Shown here in pieces: positions 25,314 through 33,986 of a DNA stretch of 64,000 bases. The DNA comes from a virus, in the IMG/VR virus record IMGVR_UViG_3300042731_006881, positions 25,748-89,747 of that record; one strand, given 5' to 3'. A program made the position numbers and the translations under genes. Each line of letters opens with the position of its first letter. Within the stretch, counting starts at the first letter, position 1. The notes under the pieces are model-generated. The model was not told the DNA's origin. It did no database searches and saw only the letters and a list, made by a program, of their open reading frames with translations.

Positions 25314-25749
25314 CAGAGATGTTGCTTCGCAGGAACGCTAGGTCGTAATCGTCGTTCACAACGTCAATGCACCACCTAGCTAGTTCCTCAAGCGTTGAGA
25401 ATACCGGAGACAGTGGTGTCCCAGGACCAGTTATCATCTCCTCATACAATTGGTATGATGTTGCCTGGTCAGTAGACCATCTAGGCATGTACCACTCAGG
25501 ATCAGGCTTTTGAGTCCACCCGTCAAAAGATACTCCAGACGCTTTGTCTTCCATCATGGCGTCAAAAAGATATCTTCCATACCGATCTGCGTAGGATCCT
25601 GGGATCTCGGTTTCCCATGTCCTTCTTGCTAGTTCATGAGCCTTGCTGTCACGCGCAAACTTCCACCCGTCGAACAAGGGTATGAAATCCCCTTGCTCGT
25701 TGACTGGGTGCTTCCAGTCAGACGTCACTCGTCGTACCTCGCAGCCCAT
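25285..25749 (-). CDS. Hypothetical phage protein
   Basis: 154 residues. WKHPVNEQGDFIPLFDG near the N-terminus and PDPEWYMPRW in the middle resemble a group of uncharacterised phage proteins found near methylases. The last 29 bases overlap the methyltransferase start. Confidence 0.55.
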   Translation of the reverse strand: MGCEVRRVTSDWKHPVNEQGDFIPLFDGWKFARDSKAHELARRTWETEIPGSYADRYGRYLFDAMMEDKASGVSFDGWTQKPDPEWYMPRWSTDQATSYQLYEEMITGPGTPLSPVFSTLEELARWCIDVVNDDYDLAFLRSNISGERPWDRRG

Positions 25750-26868
25750 CTACTCAGCCGCCTCCCCACCCAACATCTCCAGCAGCCGCGCGTTCCTGGC
25801 TTCCAAGCTACGCATCTGTTCGTACAGGGTTCGACGCTGCTCTCGTATGCAGTCTATCTTTCCGCAGTTCTCTTCACGCTCAGCCTCAATACGCTTCCTG
25901 AGGACCGCGGCGCGCTGCTCAAGAATTTCGAATTCCTCGTCGATGCTTGGCGTCGATTGGTCAATGGCAACCGTGCAGGTTGCTGTACCTGAGCACCCGC
26001 TACCATCACGCCCCAGCAGATCGTCATCCCCTGGCTTCAGTGCAGCCTCCAGCGCGTCCAGAGTGCGCTCCCATGCCGACGTCTCGCTCCTGGCAGGCGG
26101 CCCGGCAGGGACCAACAGCGGCAGCTCTCCGCCTCCAATCGTCACTGGAGTGAGCTCTATTTCGTCGGATTGCGGTACTGGAGCCCAGTCGTAGCACGCA
26201 GGTGATTCTGGGGTTAGGTCGTCTCCATAGATTTGGCAAACGGAGCACTCCTCTCCGTCCCAGGCTGCGCAACTTCCGCATGTGCGACGATTGATGCCTT
26301 CGGCGCCGTCTACCTTCGCTACTAGTCTCTCATACGCCGCATCTGGGTCGATTCCCTCGGAATCGAGAATACCACGAGCTTCCTCGTCTGACATTGGCTG
26401 GTTGTCGTCTCCGTCGTTCTCTCCGAATGGGCAATCTCCTGCTGTGTCAGCATCATCAACGGATTCGGTGTTAGCGTCTGTTTTCTCTTCCTTCTCCTTC
26501 GCAACGCACGCAACGAACTCATAAAACTCCGATACGGTCTCAACTCCGTATTGGATCGACTGGTCAGTGGCGGCGGTTGCGGACGCCATCTCGACGACAT
26601 GAGTAGGAACCGGAAGTGATGGAACACTATCAGTGTCTTGGCTTTCGTTGTCCTCCAGTAATCTCGTTCGCTCATGGTTGGTCAACCGCCACTTATATCG
26701 GTGGTTCTGCACCGTCCTCCCCTGCCTCATGAGCTCGAGGAGCTCGTCTCCGACCCGGAGCGCGCTGGTCGGATCCGGCATGCCGAGATGCGCGGCGATG
26801 TCATCCGCCATCATGGGCACGCCGCTGGTGTGCAGGGTGGTGATGATTCGTTGCTTTAGGTCAGTCAT
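25750..26868 (-). CDS. Winged-helix protein with zinc cluster and coiled coil
   Basis: 372 residues in three parts. Residues 1-70 are a winged-helix-like domain (MADDIAAHLGMPDPTSALRV). The middle has a Cys cluster (CGSCAAWDGEECSVC, later PACYDW). The C-terminal 90 residues are coiled coil. It could be a DNA-binding regulator. No known family as a whole. Confidence 0.5.
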   Translation of the reverse strand: MTDLKQRIITTLHTSGVPMMADDIAAHLGMPDPTSALRVGDELLELMRQGRTVQNHRYKWRLTNHERTRLLEDNESQDTDSVPSLPVPTHVVEMASATAATDQSIQYGVETVSEFYEFVACVAKEKEEKTDANTESVDDADTAGDCPFGENDGDDNQPMSDEEARGILDSEGIDPDAAYERLVAKVDGAEGINRRTCGSCAAWDGEECSVCQIYGDDLTPESPACYDWAPVPQSDEIELTPVTIGGGELPLLVPAGPPARSETSAWERTLDALEAALKPGDDDLLGRDGSGCSGTATCTVAIDQSTPSIDEEFEILEQRAAVLRKRIEAEREENCGKIDCIREQRRTLYEQMRSLEARNARLLEMLGGEAAE

Positions 26869-26892
26869 CGCACTTCGACTCCTTCTTGATGT

Positions 26893-27117
26893 TCATTCGG
26901 TTGGCTCCCAATGAGCACAGAAGTGTTCATTGGGCACGTATACGTTTCCGAGTTTCCCGCAGTAGCCGAAGGCGTCCGACGCCTCCACAGTCCCGCAGTG
27001 TTTGCACGTGTGGCACGTCGTTTCGTCCAGCACCGCCAGCGCCAGCCGCACACCTTCACCGGTGCCGCCTGGGTGCCTGCGGACGAGCGCCTCGAGCTTG
27101 TCGCGGATGGCGCTCAC
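26893..27117 (-). CDS. Small zinc-binding protein
   Basis: 74 residues. TCHTCKHCGTVEASDAFGYC, then EHFCAHWEP, give a His/Cys-rich site. The N-terminal helix is MSAIRDKLEALVRRHPGGTG. It overlaps its upstream neighbour by four bases. Function unknown. Confidence 0.55.
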   Translation of the reverse strand: MSAIRDKLEALVRRHPGGTGEGVRLALAVLDETTCHTCKHCGTVEASDAFGYCGKLGNVYVPNEHFCAHWEPTE

Positions 27118-27506
27118 CCCGGCACCCCTTCCAGCTCCTCGAGGATGCGGCGTGCGGCGATGCGCAGTGCTGAAGCTGCTGCGAGGTTCCGTCTTCCTGA
27201 GTCCGCATCCTCTCTCAGCTCGTTCACCAGAGCATTCATCCTGTCGCGCCAGTAGACGCCGTTCTCGCGGTCGTGTCTGGCGATGACGTGACGAACGTCC
27301 TGCAGACTGAAACTGTCGTCCAAAAGCTCGAGCCTTTCGTCGTCAATCCAGCACTCTTGTCCGGCAGAATCTACCGCGTTTCCACGGCGATTTGTCCACG
27401 GACTCCATCGCGACCCATCTGCCAGCGGCGGCAAACCGCCGTCGCTTGGATCCGATTTCTTCTCGCCAGACCACGCAGCACGCGACCCGTTCCACATTCC
27501 AATCAT
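27114..27506 (-). CDS. Hypothetical protein
   Basis: 130 residues from MIGMWNGSRAAWSGEKKSDP; this ATG has GGAGGTGAGACG upstream, better than the ATG at 27524. The C-terminal half is helical (YWRDRMNALVNELREDADSG, then ALRIAARRILEELEGV). Confidence 0.5.
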   Translation of the reverse strand: MIGMWNGSRAAWSGEKKSDPSDGGLPPLADGSRWSPWTNRRGNAVDSAGQECWIDDERLELLDDSFSLQDVRHVIARHDRENGVYWRDRMNALVNELREDADSGRRNLAAASALRIAARRILEELEGVPG

Positions 27507-27599
27507 CGTCTCACCTCCGCTCATGACACTCCTTCACCTGTCGCACTGGTTTTATGTTGAATGCGTCCGCTCCGAGTTGGCGCTCGGGTTGGACATGCC

Positions 27600-27625
27600 C
27601 CAGTCGGCGTTTAAGCGCCGACTGG
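27600..27625. other. Strong hairpin in an intergenic gap
   Basis: CCAGTCGGCG / CGCCGACTGG, 10 bp with loop TTTAAG, in the 126-base gap between 27506 and 27633. A smaller CCGAG/CTCGG hairpin lies just left. Probably a bidirectional terminator or processing site. Confidence 0.5.
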
Positions 27626-27632
27626 AGCTGAT

Positions 27633-27944
27633 TTATCGTCTCCACTTCACTACGGCGTCGATTGCCTCTCTCACGCTCTGCACCTGCACCAGCCTCACTC
27701 CTCGCTCAAGAGCTCTGGTGCGCCACTGCTCTTGAGCTTTCTTCGTCTCTGGGTTGCTTTGGTATCGCCCCGGACGTTTGACTTCGATCCACCCTGGTGG
27801 GTCAACCACGCAGATATCTGGAGTTCCACGTGGCGCTAGTCGCACTCTTCCGACGCGACCTCCTGAGTTGACTCGAAACGCCCAGACCCCAATTCTGCCT
27901 AGAGCATCTAGGATTTCGGATTGGACGTCAGCTTCTCCGGTCAC
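27633..27944 (-). CDS. VRR-NUC domain nuclease
   Basis: 103 residues. The fold signature is complete: SEILDALGRIGVWAFRVNSG, then GTPDICVVDPPGWIEVKRPG (D and ExK catalytic residues) and a final helix with VRLVQVQSVREAI. Stand-alone phage VRR-NUC proteins act on branched or damaged DNA. Stop overlaps nothing; the gene is coupled by four bases to the next. Confidence 0.85.
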   Translation of the reverse strand: MTGEADVQSEILDALGRIGVWAFRVNSGGRVGRVRLAPRGTPDICVVDPPGWIEVKRPGRYQSNPETKKAQEQWRTRALERGVRLVQVQSVREAIDAVVKWRR

Positions 27945-28870
27945 GATACCAGCAAAAATGCCTCTGGCCTCTCTGGGGACGGTTCCGGAGAGCCAAACAA
28001 AACCGGAAGACCGGCAACCTCACGAACTCGCCCAGCCACAAGGTCAGTGAATTGCCGCAGAACGATGTCCATACGGAATGGCTGAAGATTCCATTTCACT
28101 CCACCATTTCCAACCCGATAGTTGAGTCGCGCTGGAACTAGCACCAGGTCACCTCCGTCGACCACCGGGATTTCGAGCATCGCTGCCCGAGGGACCCTGA
28201 GCTTCCCGCCGCTCGCATCGCGGTGCTCGACCTCGAACGTGAGCGCTCTCTCGCCGGATTGGAGGTTCTCCTTGTTCACGACCCTCCTACCTTCGACAAC
28301 TTCGAGCCCTCGCGATAGCTCAATCAGTCGCGTCGGGCTGGAGAAGGGGTCTCCACCCATTCGCGATGCGAATCGGCCTGCAACGCTGTCTGGGTCGAGC
28401 TTTGCTGCCAAGGCATCAACGAAGTCGATGTTGCGCTCCTCAAGGAGGATGGCGAACTCCTCTTGAGAGTGCCATGTCTCACCAATATCCGACCAGAATC
28501 TCCACTCTTCAGAGAGAGGGAATCGGTAGTTCGCCCGGTGTGCGCACCACTGCGGGTCGCTTCCTGGTAGGTGGTAGTCATATACCGCAACGAGAGCAGG
28601 TCCATCATCGAGGAATATGACCGAGCTCTCCCTCTTGTTGCGATCAACATGCTCCAGAAACGACTCAATGCGCGTGAACGCAGCGGTGCCAGTGACACGC
28701 TCCGGGAATTCCAGGAACTGGTCAATTAGTGGCTTGAGCGAGACAATTTTCTGACCACCATCCGCGTCTCGCAGGGTTGCCGCTTTTGGCAGTTCTTCGA
28801 AAACAGTAACGTCTGTGATACTGCTGGCGACGTCGTAGAAAGCTTTGACAGCTGCTTGGTCGATATTCAT
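27941..28870 (-). CDS. DUF2303 family protein
   Basis: 309 residues from MNIDQAAVKAFYDVASSITD. The central part (ALVAVYDYHLPGSDPQWCAH) and LSEEWRFWSDIGETWHSQEE match DUF2303, phage proteins usually encoded near recombination genes. The start at 28870 lies just after the previous stop; the longer frame to 29131 overlaps it fully. Confidence 0.75.
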   Translation of the reverse strand: MNIDQAAVKAFYDVASSITDVTVFEELPKAATLRDADGGQKIVSLKPLIDQFLEFPERVTGTAAFTRIESFLEHVDRNKRESSVIFLDDGPALVAVYDYHLPGSDPQWCAHRANYRFPLSEEWRFWSDIGETWHSQEEFAILLEERNIDFVDALAAKLDPDSVAGRFASRMGGDPFSSPTRLIELSRGLEVVEGRRVVNKENLQSGERALTFEVEHRDASGGKLRVPRAAMLEIPVVDGGDLVLVPARLNYRVGNGGVKWNLQPFRMDIVLRQFTDLVAGRVREVAGLPVLFGSPEPSPERPEAFLLVS

Positions 28871-28872
28871 TC

Positions 28873-29235
28873 TCAATTCTTCTCCATGGTGAATAGCGGG
28901 CTTTTGCCCCGCTCGAAGTCTAGGTCCTGTTGCCGGCTCGGTCGAGCTGGCTGCATTTCTCCGTCGTCCGTCACGTAGATGACGGTCCTGGAGGTTTTGG
29001 CCTTCGGTGGGGTAGCGCTGAGCGTGTAGCCAACGTCTACAGCTCCATTCTCGTCGCTCTTGTATGAGATTTTGAGCGTGATAACACCATCCGCCTTGCC
29101 CTGCCTGCGAGCGAGGGTCACAACCTTGCACAGTAGCTCCCGCTGCAGTTCTGTTGCTTCGTTGTCGAGGTCTCCCTCTGCAAGATCAGCAACGTGATCA
29201 GAAAACAGTCTCTCTTTTTCTTCTTCAGACATCAT
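28873..29235 (-). CDS. Hypothetical partner of the DUF2303 protein
   Basis: 120 residues from MMSEEEKERLFSDHVADLAE; GGAG lies eight bases before the ATG at 29235. The C-terminal half is a beta sandwich-like region (GVITLKISYKSDENGAVDVG). It is commonly seen beside DUF2303 genes. It overlaps the methyltransferase end by 11 bases. Confidence 0.5.
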   Translation of the reverse strand: MMSEEEKERLFSDHVADLAEGDLDNEATELQRELLCKVVTLARRQGKADGVITLKISYKSDENGAVDVGYTLSATPPKAKTSRTVIYVTDDGEMQPARPSRQQDLDFERGKSPLFTMEKN

Positions 29236-29977
29236 ACTCATCTCCATTCGCCACGGATGACGACAGCTTCCACCGATTCGAATCGCGAAGCCCTGCGCGG
29301 AGTTCTCCACCCGCATCAACGATCCGAGAATCAGCCAACACAATGGCATCGTCCGACAGGTCGCACCCGAGAAACGATCGCTCGGTTCTCACCGCCGCCA
29401 CCCCAACGGATCCCGAGCCCATGAACGGGTCCACGACGAGTTCGCCGGGTTCTGAGCTTTGCTGAATTAGCACACCGCTAACCTCTGGCGGCTTCTCCGT
29501 TGGGTATCCACCTCGCACATGCTTGCAGGTGATGATGTCAGTGACACTGAGACTGTTTAGCCGCCTCTTCCCCTTCTCGAAGAATAGGATGAACTCATAT
29601 CGACATCGGTAATGATACCCCATTCCCATGTTTACTTTGTCCCACACGAGCGGTTTCCAGAACCGGAACCCAGCCGCTTCTGCCAGCGGCTTCGCGACGA
29701 ACATCGTCTCCTGGTCGCAGAAAAGGTAAAAGTGAGTGTTCTTCTTGAGCACCCGATACACCTCTCGAAAGAGCTCTGGAAAACGCTGATTCGGGAATAT
29801 CTGGAACCAGTCGTTGCTGCTCGCCTTGCTGTGCTTGAGCCGTGTCGTGGTTCCCACCTTCCGGTGCTTTTCGAGTGACTCGTAAGCAGGATCGGTCACG
29901 ACGAGGTCGACCGTCTCGTCCCCGAGTCCTCGGAGCCACTCAACGCAATCGAGTTTGGAGATGTGGTAATCAGCCAT
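29225..29977 (-). CDS. DNA methyltransferase with DPAY motif
   Basis: 250 residues from MADYHISKLDCVEWLRGLGD. Motif IV DPAY (29-32), then VYRVLKKNTHFYLFCDQETM and motif I VDPFMGSGSVGVAA. Beta-class N6-adenine or N4-cytosine enzyme. The ATG at 29977 follows GGGGGATCG; an upstream ATG at 30019 is inside the small membrane-protein gene. Confidence 0.85.
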   Translation of the reverse strand: MADYHISKLDCVEWLRGLGDETVDLVVTDPAYESLEKHRKVGTTTRLKHSKASSNDWFQIFPNQRFPELFREVYRVLKKNTHFYLFCDQETMFVAKPLAEAAGFRFWKPLVWDKVNMGMGYHYRCRYEFILFFEKGKRRLNSLSVTDIITCKHVRGGYPTEKPPEVSGVLIQQSSEPGELVVDPFMGSGSVGVAAVRTERSFLGCDLSDDAIVLADSRIVDAGGELRAGLRDSNRWKLSSSVANGDEYDV

Positions 29978-30071
29978 CGATCCCCCATGCGCGGAACGCT
30001 GCGAGTGCTGACGCAACAACGATCAGCAGCATCCATCCCTCAGTTGCGGTGGGACGCTCGCTGGCGCCCAT
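29970..30071 (-). CDS. Tiny membrane protein
   Basis: 33 residues; GWMLLIVVASALAAFRAWGI spans the membrane once. Starts in TGATG overlap with the mini-gene upstream and overlaps the methyltransferase start by eight bases. Too small for family assignment. Confidence 0.45.
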   Translation of the reverse strand: MGASERPTATEGWMLLIVVASALAAFRAWGIDG

Positions 30072-30148
30072 CAGAACCTCCCACTGCTTGCCTTGTGGCA
30101 TGCGTACCCGAGGAGGGAACGCGCTTCCTTGTGGATTCCTTCAGCCAT
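30071..30148 (-). CDS. 25-residue peptide gene
   Basis: MAEGIHKEARSLLGYACHKA and five more residues, with GGAGGAAGAGA directly before the ATG. Its LLGYACHKAS echoes LLGYAAHRAS at the start of the protein at 47013-47300. It links the neighbouring genes with overlaps on both sides. Confidence 0.4.
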   Translation of the reverse strand: MAEGIHKEARSLLGYACHKASSGRF

Positions 30149-30845
30149 TCTCTTCCTCCATTGAAGTTCTCCTGAACTCAGACCAGCACCGGCCAACAAC
30201 CCCTGAGCCAGGGAACAGATCGTCGAGATCATCACCGGGAGACGCTCCCAGCAGATTGAACACCCAAAAGCAGAATCGAATCGGCTTTCGTCCGATGAGA
30301 TTTGAGTCTCCACCGCGAGCCGCTGCAGCCACCAGCGCATCCGGGGGGCCGTTGATCAAGCGTCGCGCCGGCTTCACGAGCACGTACTCGTGAATGTTTG
30401 CAGGTCCACGAGCTTTTGGACGGAAATGAGTCTTCACCCAGGGCGCGACGATGAGTTCATCGTCTCCTGGAGTCGGCGACAGACCGTCGCCACCTGGGAT
30501 GAGAGACAGAATGTATCTCAATGACCTCCGCGACGTCGACAGCGCCCAGCCGTCGAACGTCTCGAGCTGCTCTAGGAGACGCATGTGGTCCACCTCCCCG
30601 GCGAACGTCGGCTGGTCTCGGTAGTAGTGCGCCAGGCCGGGGAATGGCGGGTCCGCATATGCAAGTCGCTTCGTGGTGTCGTCCGAGTACTCTCGAGACG
30701 CCAGCTGCCGAGCTCGCCAAGCGGTCTGTCTACAGCGTTTCGAGCACCATTTTAGCTGCGTCACCTCGAGGTGTCTGCGACACCAGAGACAGCGCCTGTC
30801 GCTGTCTACTCGAGTAGACAGCGACACCTTGGAACGCCCCTTCAT
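30141..30845 (-). CDS. DNA adenine methyltransferase-like protein with zinc finger
   Basis: 234 residues. The N-terminus has a zinc finger (C19, C22, C34, C38; CLWCRR, then WCSKRCRQTAWR). Motif IV is ADPPFPGLAHYY (DPPF 65-68) and a C-terminal DLFPGSGVVGRCW resembles motif I. Probably an N6-adenine enzyme. A 30-bp perfect palindrome overlaps codons 8-18. Confidence 0.7.
   Translation of the reverse strand: MKGRSKVSLSTRVDSDRRCLWCRRHLEVTQLKWCSKRCRQTAWRARQLASREYSDDTTKRLAYADPPFPGLAHYYRDQPTFAGEVDHMRLLEQLETFDGWALSTSRRSLRYILSLIPGGDGLSPTPGDDELIVAPWVKTHFRPKARGPANIHEYVLVKPARRLINGPPDALVAAAARGGDSNLIGRKPIRFCFWVFNLLGASPGDDLDDLFPGSGVVGRCWSEFRRTSMEEENG
30797..30826. repeat. 30-bp perfect palindrome
   Basis: The half TGTCGCTGTCTACTC is followed at once by its exact complement. 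A further AGACAGCG copy lies at 30788-30795. Lies inside the start of a methyltransferase gene. It may be an operator or a recombination site. Confidence 0.7.
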
Positions 30846-32146
30846 GCCGCAACCATCGCTTTCTCGCCAAAATTCGCTCTAACCAACGATTCAGCCACCT
30901 CAGGACACACGCTATTTCCAATGAGACGAATCTGGTTCGTCTTCGTTCGCGCCAAGCTCAAATCGTATCCTGAAGCGAATCGCCCGAACTGAGCCGCCAG
31001 GAGCTCGTGCGGCTGGAGCATTCGGAGGCCGACGTCGATGATCTGGTAGTCCACGCCAGCAACCGTCACGATACCGAAACGATTCCGCGCGGTGATGGTG
31101 AGTTGCTTCCCCCCATAGTTCGCGAGAAACGCGCGGACCTCAGCCACGTGCACACCTCCAGCGGAGATGGTTGGAAGAGGAGCATTGATGGGGGCGCTTC
31201 CTGGCTGGCTTGGGTGGGTCCCTCGGAACTTGGCGAGGCAGACTGCGGCCAGGCTGTTGTGGTCCCACGCGGTTACTGTCGGCAGTGGGGAGCGCGCGTC
31301 GCTCCCCACGACGGGCCGTGACCCACCGTAGAAGCGCGAGATAAACGCGCTAACGATGGCGCGCTTCTGGCCTGGGTAGACATCCTGCCCGCGAGTGTTG
31401 CGAACGATGAACGGCTCTGCAGCGTCGAACATGTATCTTTGAATCCCATGGGCGATCCGCCAAAGCGTCTTCTCCGCCAGTGGTCGCTTGCGCTCGAAGA
31501 TGCTCGGGCATGGCATGGACCAGTCAACGCACTCCGCCGCCGTTCTGAGTGGGGCAAGCCCTGGACCGTGCGTGGGGGCTGGCCACTCGATCGCCTGACC
31601 ATCATGACGAGCCACGATGAACAGCCGACGACGCTTCGTCGGCGCCCCATACTCCGAAGCGTCAAGCACGCGCCAGTCCACCGCGTAGCCGAGCTTCCTC
31701 AGATCGCGCACCCACCGGATGAAGGTCTGCCCCCTACGGTCCTTGCTCGGTCGCCCGTCGGGCCCGAGTGGCCCCCAGTCCTCGAACTCTGGAACGTTCT
31801 CGACACAAATCACCCGGGGTCTGGTCTCCCGCGCCCAGCAGACTACTACCCACGCCAGCGACCGAATCCCCTTCGAGCGTGGCTTGCCACCCTTTGCTCG
31901 AGAATGGTGGGTGCAGTCAGGTGATGCCCAAAGGAGCTCAACTGGAGCTCCACCAGTGGCATCTCGTGGTCTGACATCCCAGATATTCGCTTCTAGGTGA
32001 CACGTGCTGGGGTGGTTGTGTCGGTGGACTGCGAGAGCCACTGGGTCGTGGTTGATGGCGATGTTAACAGGACGGCGGAGAGCTGCCTCGATCCCGACCG
32101 AAGCGCCCCCACCGCCGGCGAATAGGTCAACGACAATGCCGCTCAC
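30842..32146 (-). CDS. DNA (cytosine-5) methyltransferase
   Basis: 434 residues from a GTG at 32146 (VSGIVVDLFAGGGGASVGIE), in GTGA overlap with the gene upstream. Motif I DLFAGGGGAS, motif IV SPDCTHHSRAKGGKP (catalytic Cys about 78), an ENV motif and RRR of motif VIII are present. The later motifs IX-X include RLIGNSVCPEVAE. Modifies phage DNA, likely against restriction. Confidence 0.9.
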   Translation of the reverse strand: MSGIVVDLFAGGGGASVGIEAALRRPVNIAINHDPVALAVHRHNHPSTCHLEANIWDVRPRDATGGAPVELLWASPDCTHHSRAKGGKPRSKGIRSLAWVVVCWARETRPRVICVENVPEFEDWGPLGPDGRPSKDRRGQTFIRWVRDLRKLGYAVDWRVLDASEYGAPTKRRRLFIVARHDGQAIEWPAPTHGPGLAPLRTAAECVDWSMPCPSIFERKRPLAEKTLWRIAHGIQRYMFDAAEPFIVRNTRGQDVYPGQKRAIVSAFISRFYGGSRPVVGSDARSPLPTVTAWDHNSLAAVCLAKFRGTHPSQPGSAPINAPLPTISAGGVHVAEVRAFLANYGGKQLTITARNRFGIVTVAGVDYQIIDVGLRMLQPHELLAAQFGRFASGYDLSLARTKTNQIRLIGNSVCPEVAESLVRANFGEKAMVAA

Positions 32147-32496
32147 TGAATATCCTGTGCTAATCGACGACGAGCTCGATTGCGAGCCGAACTCGAGAAT
32201 GGGAGGACTTTCAAGACCCGCGCTGACTCCACCTCGAAGGAGAGACCATCGACTAGGCAGTCCGGATCGGACGTAATTTCTCCACACGGCTCAACTAGAT
32301 AGATTTGTCCGTTCGGCCACGCGCTTGCGAACATGCGAGCGGCAACCATGGAGGTTGTTACGTAGACTCGATCTCGGCGTGAGATTCCTTCCGCCTGCTC
32401 GCATATGTCTGCGCAGCTCGTCGCACCTGTAACGCTCGGAGGTAGCAACATGTCTCCTTGTTTCCTCCCAGCAGCTCCACCATGGTAGTAGTCCAT
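32143..32496 (-). CDS. Arr-like ADP-ribosyltransferase
   Basis: 117 residues. MDYYHGGAAGRKQGDMLLPP, RVYVTTSMVAARMFASAW and GQIYLVEPCGEITSDPD follow, in order, the HG(T/G), YhTt and VEP elements of Arr-type (rifampicin ADP-ribosyltransferase) domains. Its target here is unknown; phage ARTs often modify host polymerase or other host proteins. It lies between methylase genes. Confidence 0.65.
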   Translation of the reverse strand: MDYYHGGAAGRKQGDMLLPPSVTGATSCADICEQAEGISRRDRVYVTTSMVAARMFASAWPNGQIYLVEPCGEITSDPDCLVDGLSFEVESARVLKVLPFSSSARNRARRRLAQDIQ

Positions 32497-32498
32497 CG

Positions 32499-32894
32499 CT
32501 ATCTCAATCTCCGGTTGGCTTCATGCAGCTCACTCTCTAGCTCAGCGATGCGATCACGAAGTCTCTTTAGTTTACGGTTGCGTTTGCGTTTGCGGACAGC
32601 GATCTTTTCCATCGCTTCCCTCTCTACCTTCTTGAACACGATGATGGCCTTGTGGAGCCTTTCCGCGTCGTCGTGCTGACCCAGAGTGCGCAGAAACCAC
32701 TCGTTTGCTTCCAGTGTCTTGATGTCGAGCGGGTTGCATGGCTGCCTAGATACGTACTGCCAGAGTAGTGCCCCCCACGGGTTCTGCTGGTCCCACTTGT
32801 AGCAACCGTACACTGCTGGACCTGACAGCCACACCCAGGATCCAGGGTTCGGTTTGCGTGCGGATATCTTGATCCAATCTTCGTCGAAGATCAC
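32499..32894 (-). CDS. Hypothetical protein with basic coiled coil
   Basis: 131 residues from a GTG at 32894 in GTGA overlap. The N-terminal VIFDEDWIKISARKPNPGSW is beta-rich with many Trp. The C-terminal 50 residues (RKRKRNRKLKRLRDRIAELE) form a very basic coiled coil. May bind nucleic acid. No family. Confidence 0.5.
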   Translation of the reverse strand: MIFDEDWIKISARKPNPGSWVWLSGPAVYGCYKWDQQNPWGALLWQYVSRQPCNPLDIKTLEANEWFLRTLGQHDDAERLHKAIIVFKKVEREAMEKIAVRKRKRNRKLKRLRDRIAELESELHEANRRLR

Positions 32895-33316
32895 AGGATA
32901 ATAACTCTCTGATAGGCGCCATTCATCAGCTTGACGCGGGGGACGTACCCTGCTCGCTCGTAAGCTACGCACACTTCCTCTGCGTATTCTCTCGCCAGGA
33001 ACGTGGGTTTGTCATTGTCGTTGAGCAAAGTTGCGGAGTGCGTGCATCCGCGTGATTTGTAGAATGTCATCACGATCCACCCCTGCGTGGACACCACAAT
33101 TTCAGGAATGTGAACCACCGCAATCGAACCCGCGCTCTCATCATCGCGATTGTGAAAACAGCGGTTGAATCCTCCAAATTCAGCGATGTCGCGAAGCTCT
33201 AGCAGCGTCTCGCAGGCGTAGTTGTCATCGCGAAAGCGACCGTCAACACCCCAAGCGCAACGACGGTCGTTCACCAACGGAGCGTGCATGCATCGCAGGC
33301 ACGGTCCGCGCATCAT
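32891..33316 (-). CDS. Cys-rich hypothetical protein
   Basis: 141 residues. MMRGPCLRCMHAPLVNDRRC suggests an N-terminal metal site. A mixed alpha/beta middle and AYERAGYVPRVKLMNGAYQR follow. Coupled at both ends. Function unknown. Confidence 0.5.
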   Translation of the reverse strand: MMRGPCLRCMHAPLVNDRRCAWGVDGRFRDDNYACETLLELRDIAEFGGFNRCFHNRDDESAGSIAVVHIPEIVVSTQGWIVMTFYKSRGCTHSATLLNDNDKPTFLAREYAEEVCVAYERAGYVPRVKLMNGAYQRVIIL

Positions 33317-33972
33317 GACGAAACCTCAAACTCCACTCGCCACACCCATGGATTGGATGCCCACATCAGTGAATGGCGGTCGTCATAGATGGTATCCCAC
33401 GTCACCACGAATGACAGGACGTGGGGGTCTGATCCGTTCGTGCGGTGTAGCTCGTCTCCGAATATCCGCTGGTCTTTGCCGATCATATCGAGAGGTGTAA
33501 CTCCCTCTCGTTGCGCGTCATCATCGGTGATGTCCTGGAGGTGCTCGACACGAACATCAGTCACACGCAGCGTGATTCTAGACGCCCATCGCGGCATGTG
33601 GATGGATGGTCTCCACGTGATGTGCGGTGGCGGGTCGTTGGCGTTTGCGATCGGCCCATGTACGTGCTGACGGTTTGACGGAACGAACGCCATATCTGCT
33701 GCAAATAGCGTCCCCCAGCACCCGTGCGAGAAAGCGCTAGCCCACTTCTCTCGTACCCATAGACGATCGCCTGTCTTGCCACATGGCGACCAGTCCAGCA
33801 GCTTTTCGCTCGACACATCGTTCCACCGCATGCGCCGATCGCGGAAAGTCCAATCGTAGCCCCTGGTAGTGCTCGGCCCGAACTCGCGCAGTTTGACCGG
33901 GCGGCGCGTGACGGTCTTCCTCCCGTCGAGGATTGCACGAACCAGTGGTCCAGAGAAGAGGATTGGCTTCAT
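33313..33972 (-). CDS. ASCH-like domain protein
   Basis: 219 residues from MKPILFSGPLVRAILDGRKT, with CGGAGTTTTCTC before the ATG; the longer frame to 34044 is rejected. The opening KPILFSGPLVRAILDGRKTV TRR pattern and DRLWVREKWA are typical of ASCH-superfamily phage proteins, RNA-binding PUA-like folds. The exact substrate is unknown. Confidence 0.7.
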   Translation of the reverse strand: MKPILFSGPLVRAILDGRKTVTRRPVKLREFGPSTTRGYDWTFRDRRMRWNDVSSEKLLDWSPCGKTGDRLWVREKWASAFSHGCWGTLFAADMAFVPSNRQHVHGPIANANDPPPHITWRPSIHMPRWASRITLRVTDVRVEHLQDITDDDAQREGVTPLDMIGKDQRIFGDELHRTNGSDPHVLSFVVTWDTIYDDRHSLMWASNPWVWRVEFEVSS

Positions 33973-33986
33973 GAGAAAACTCCGTG

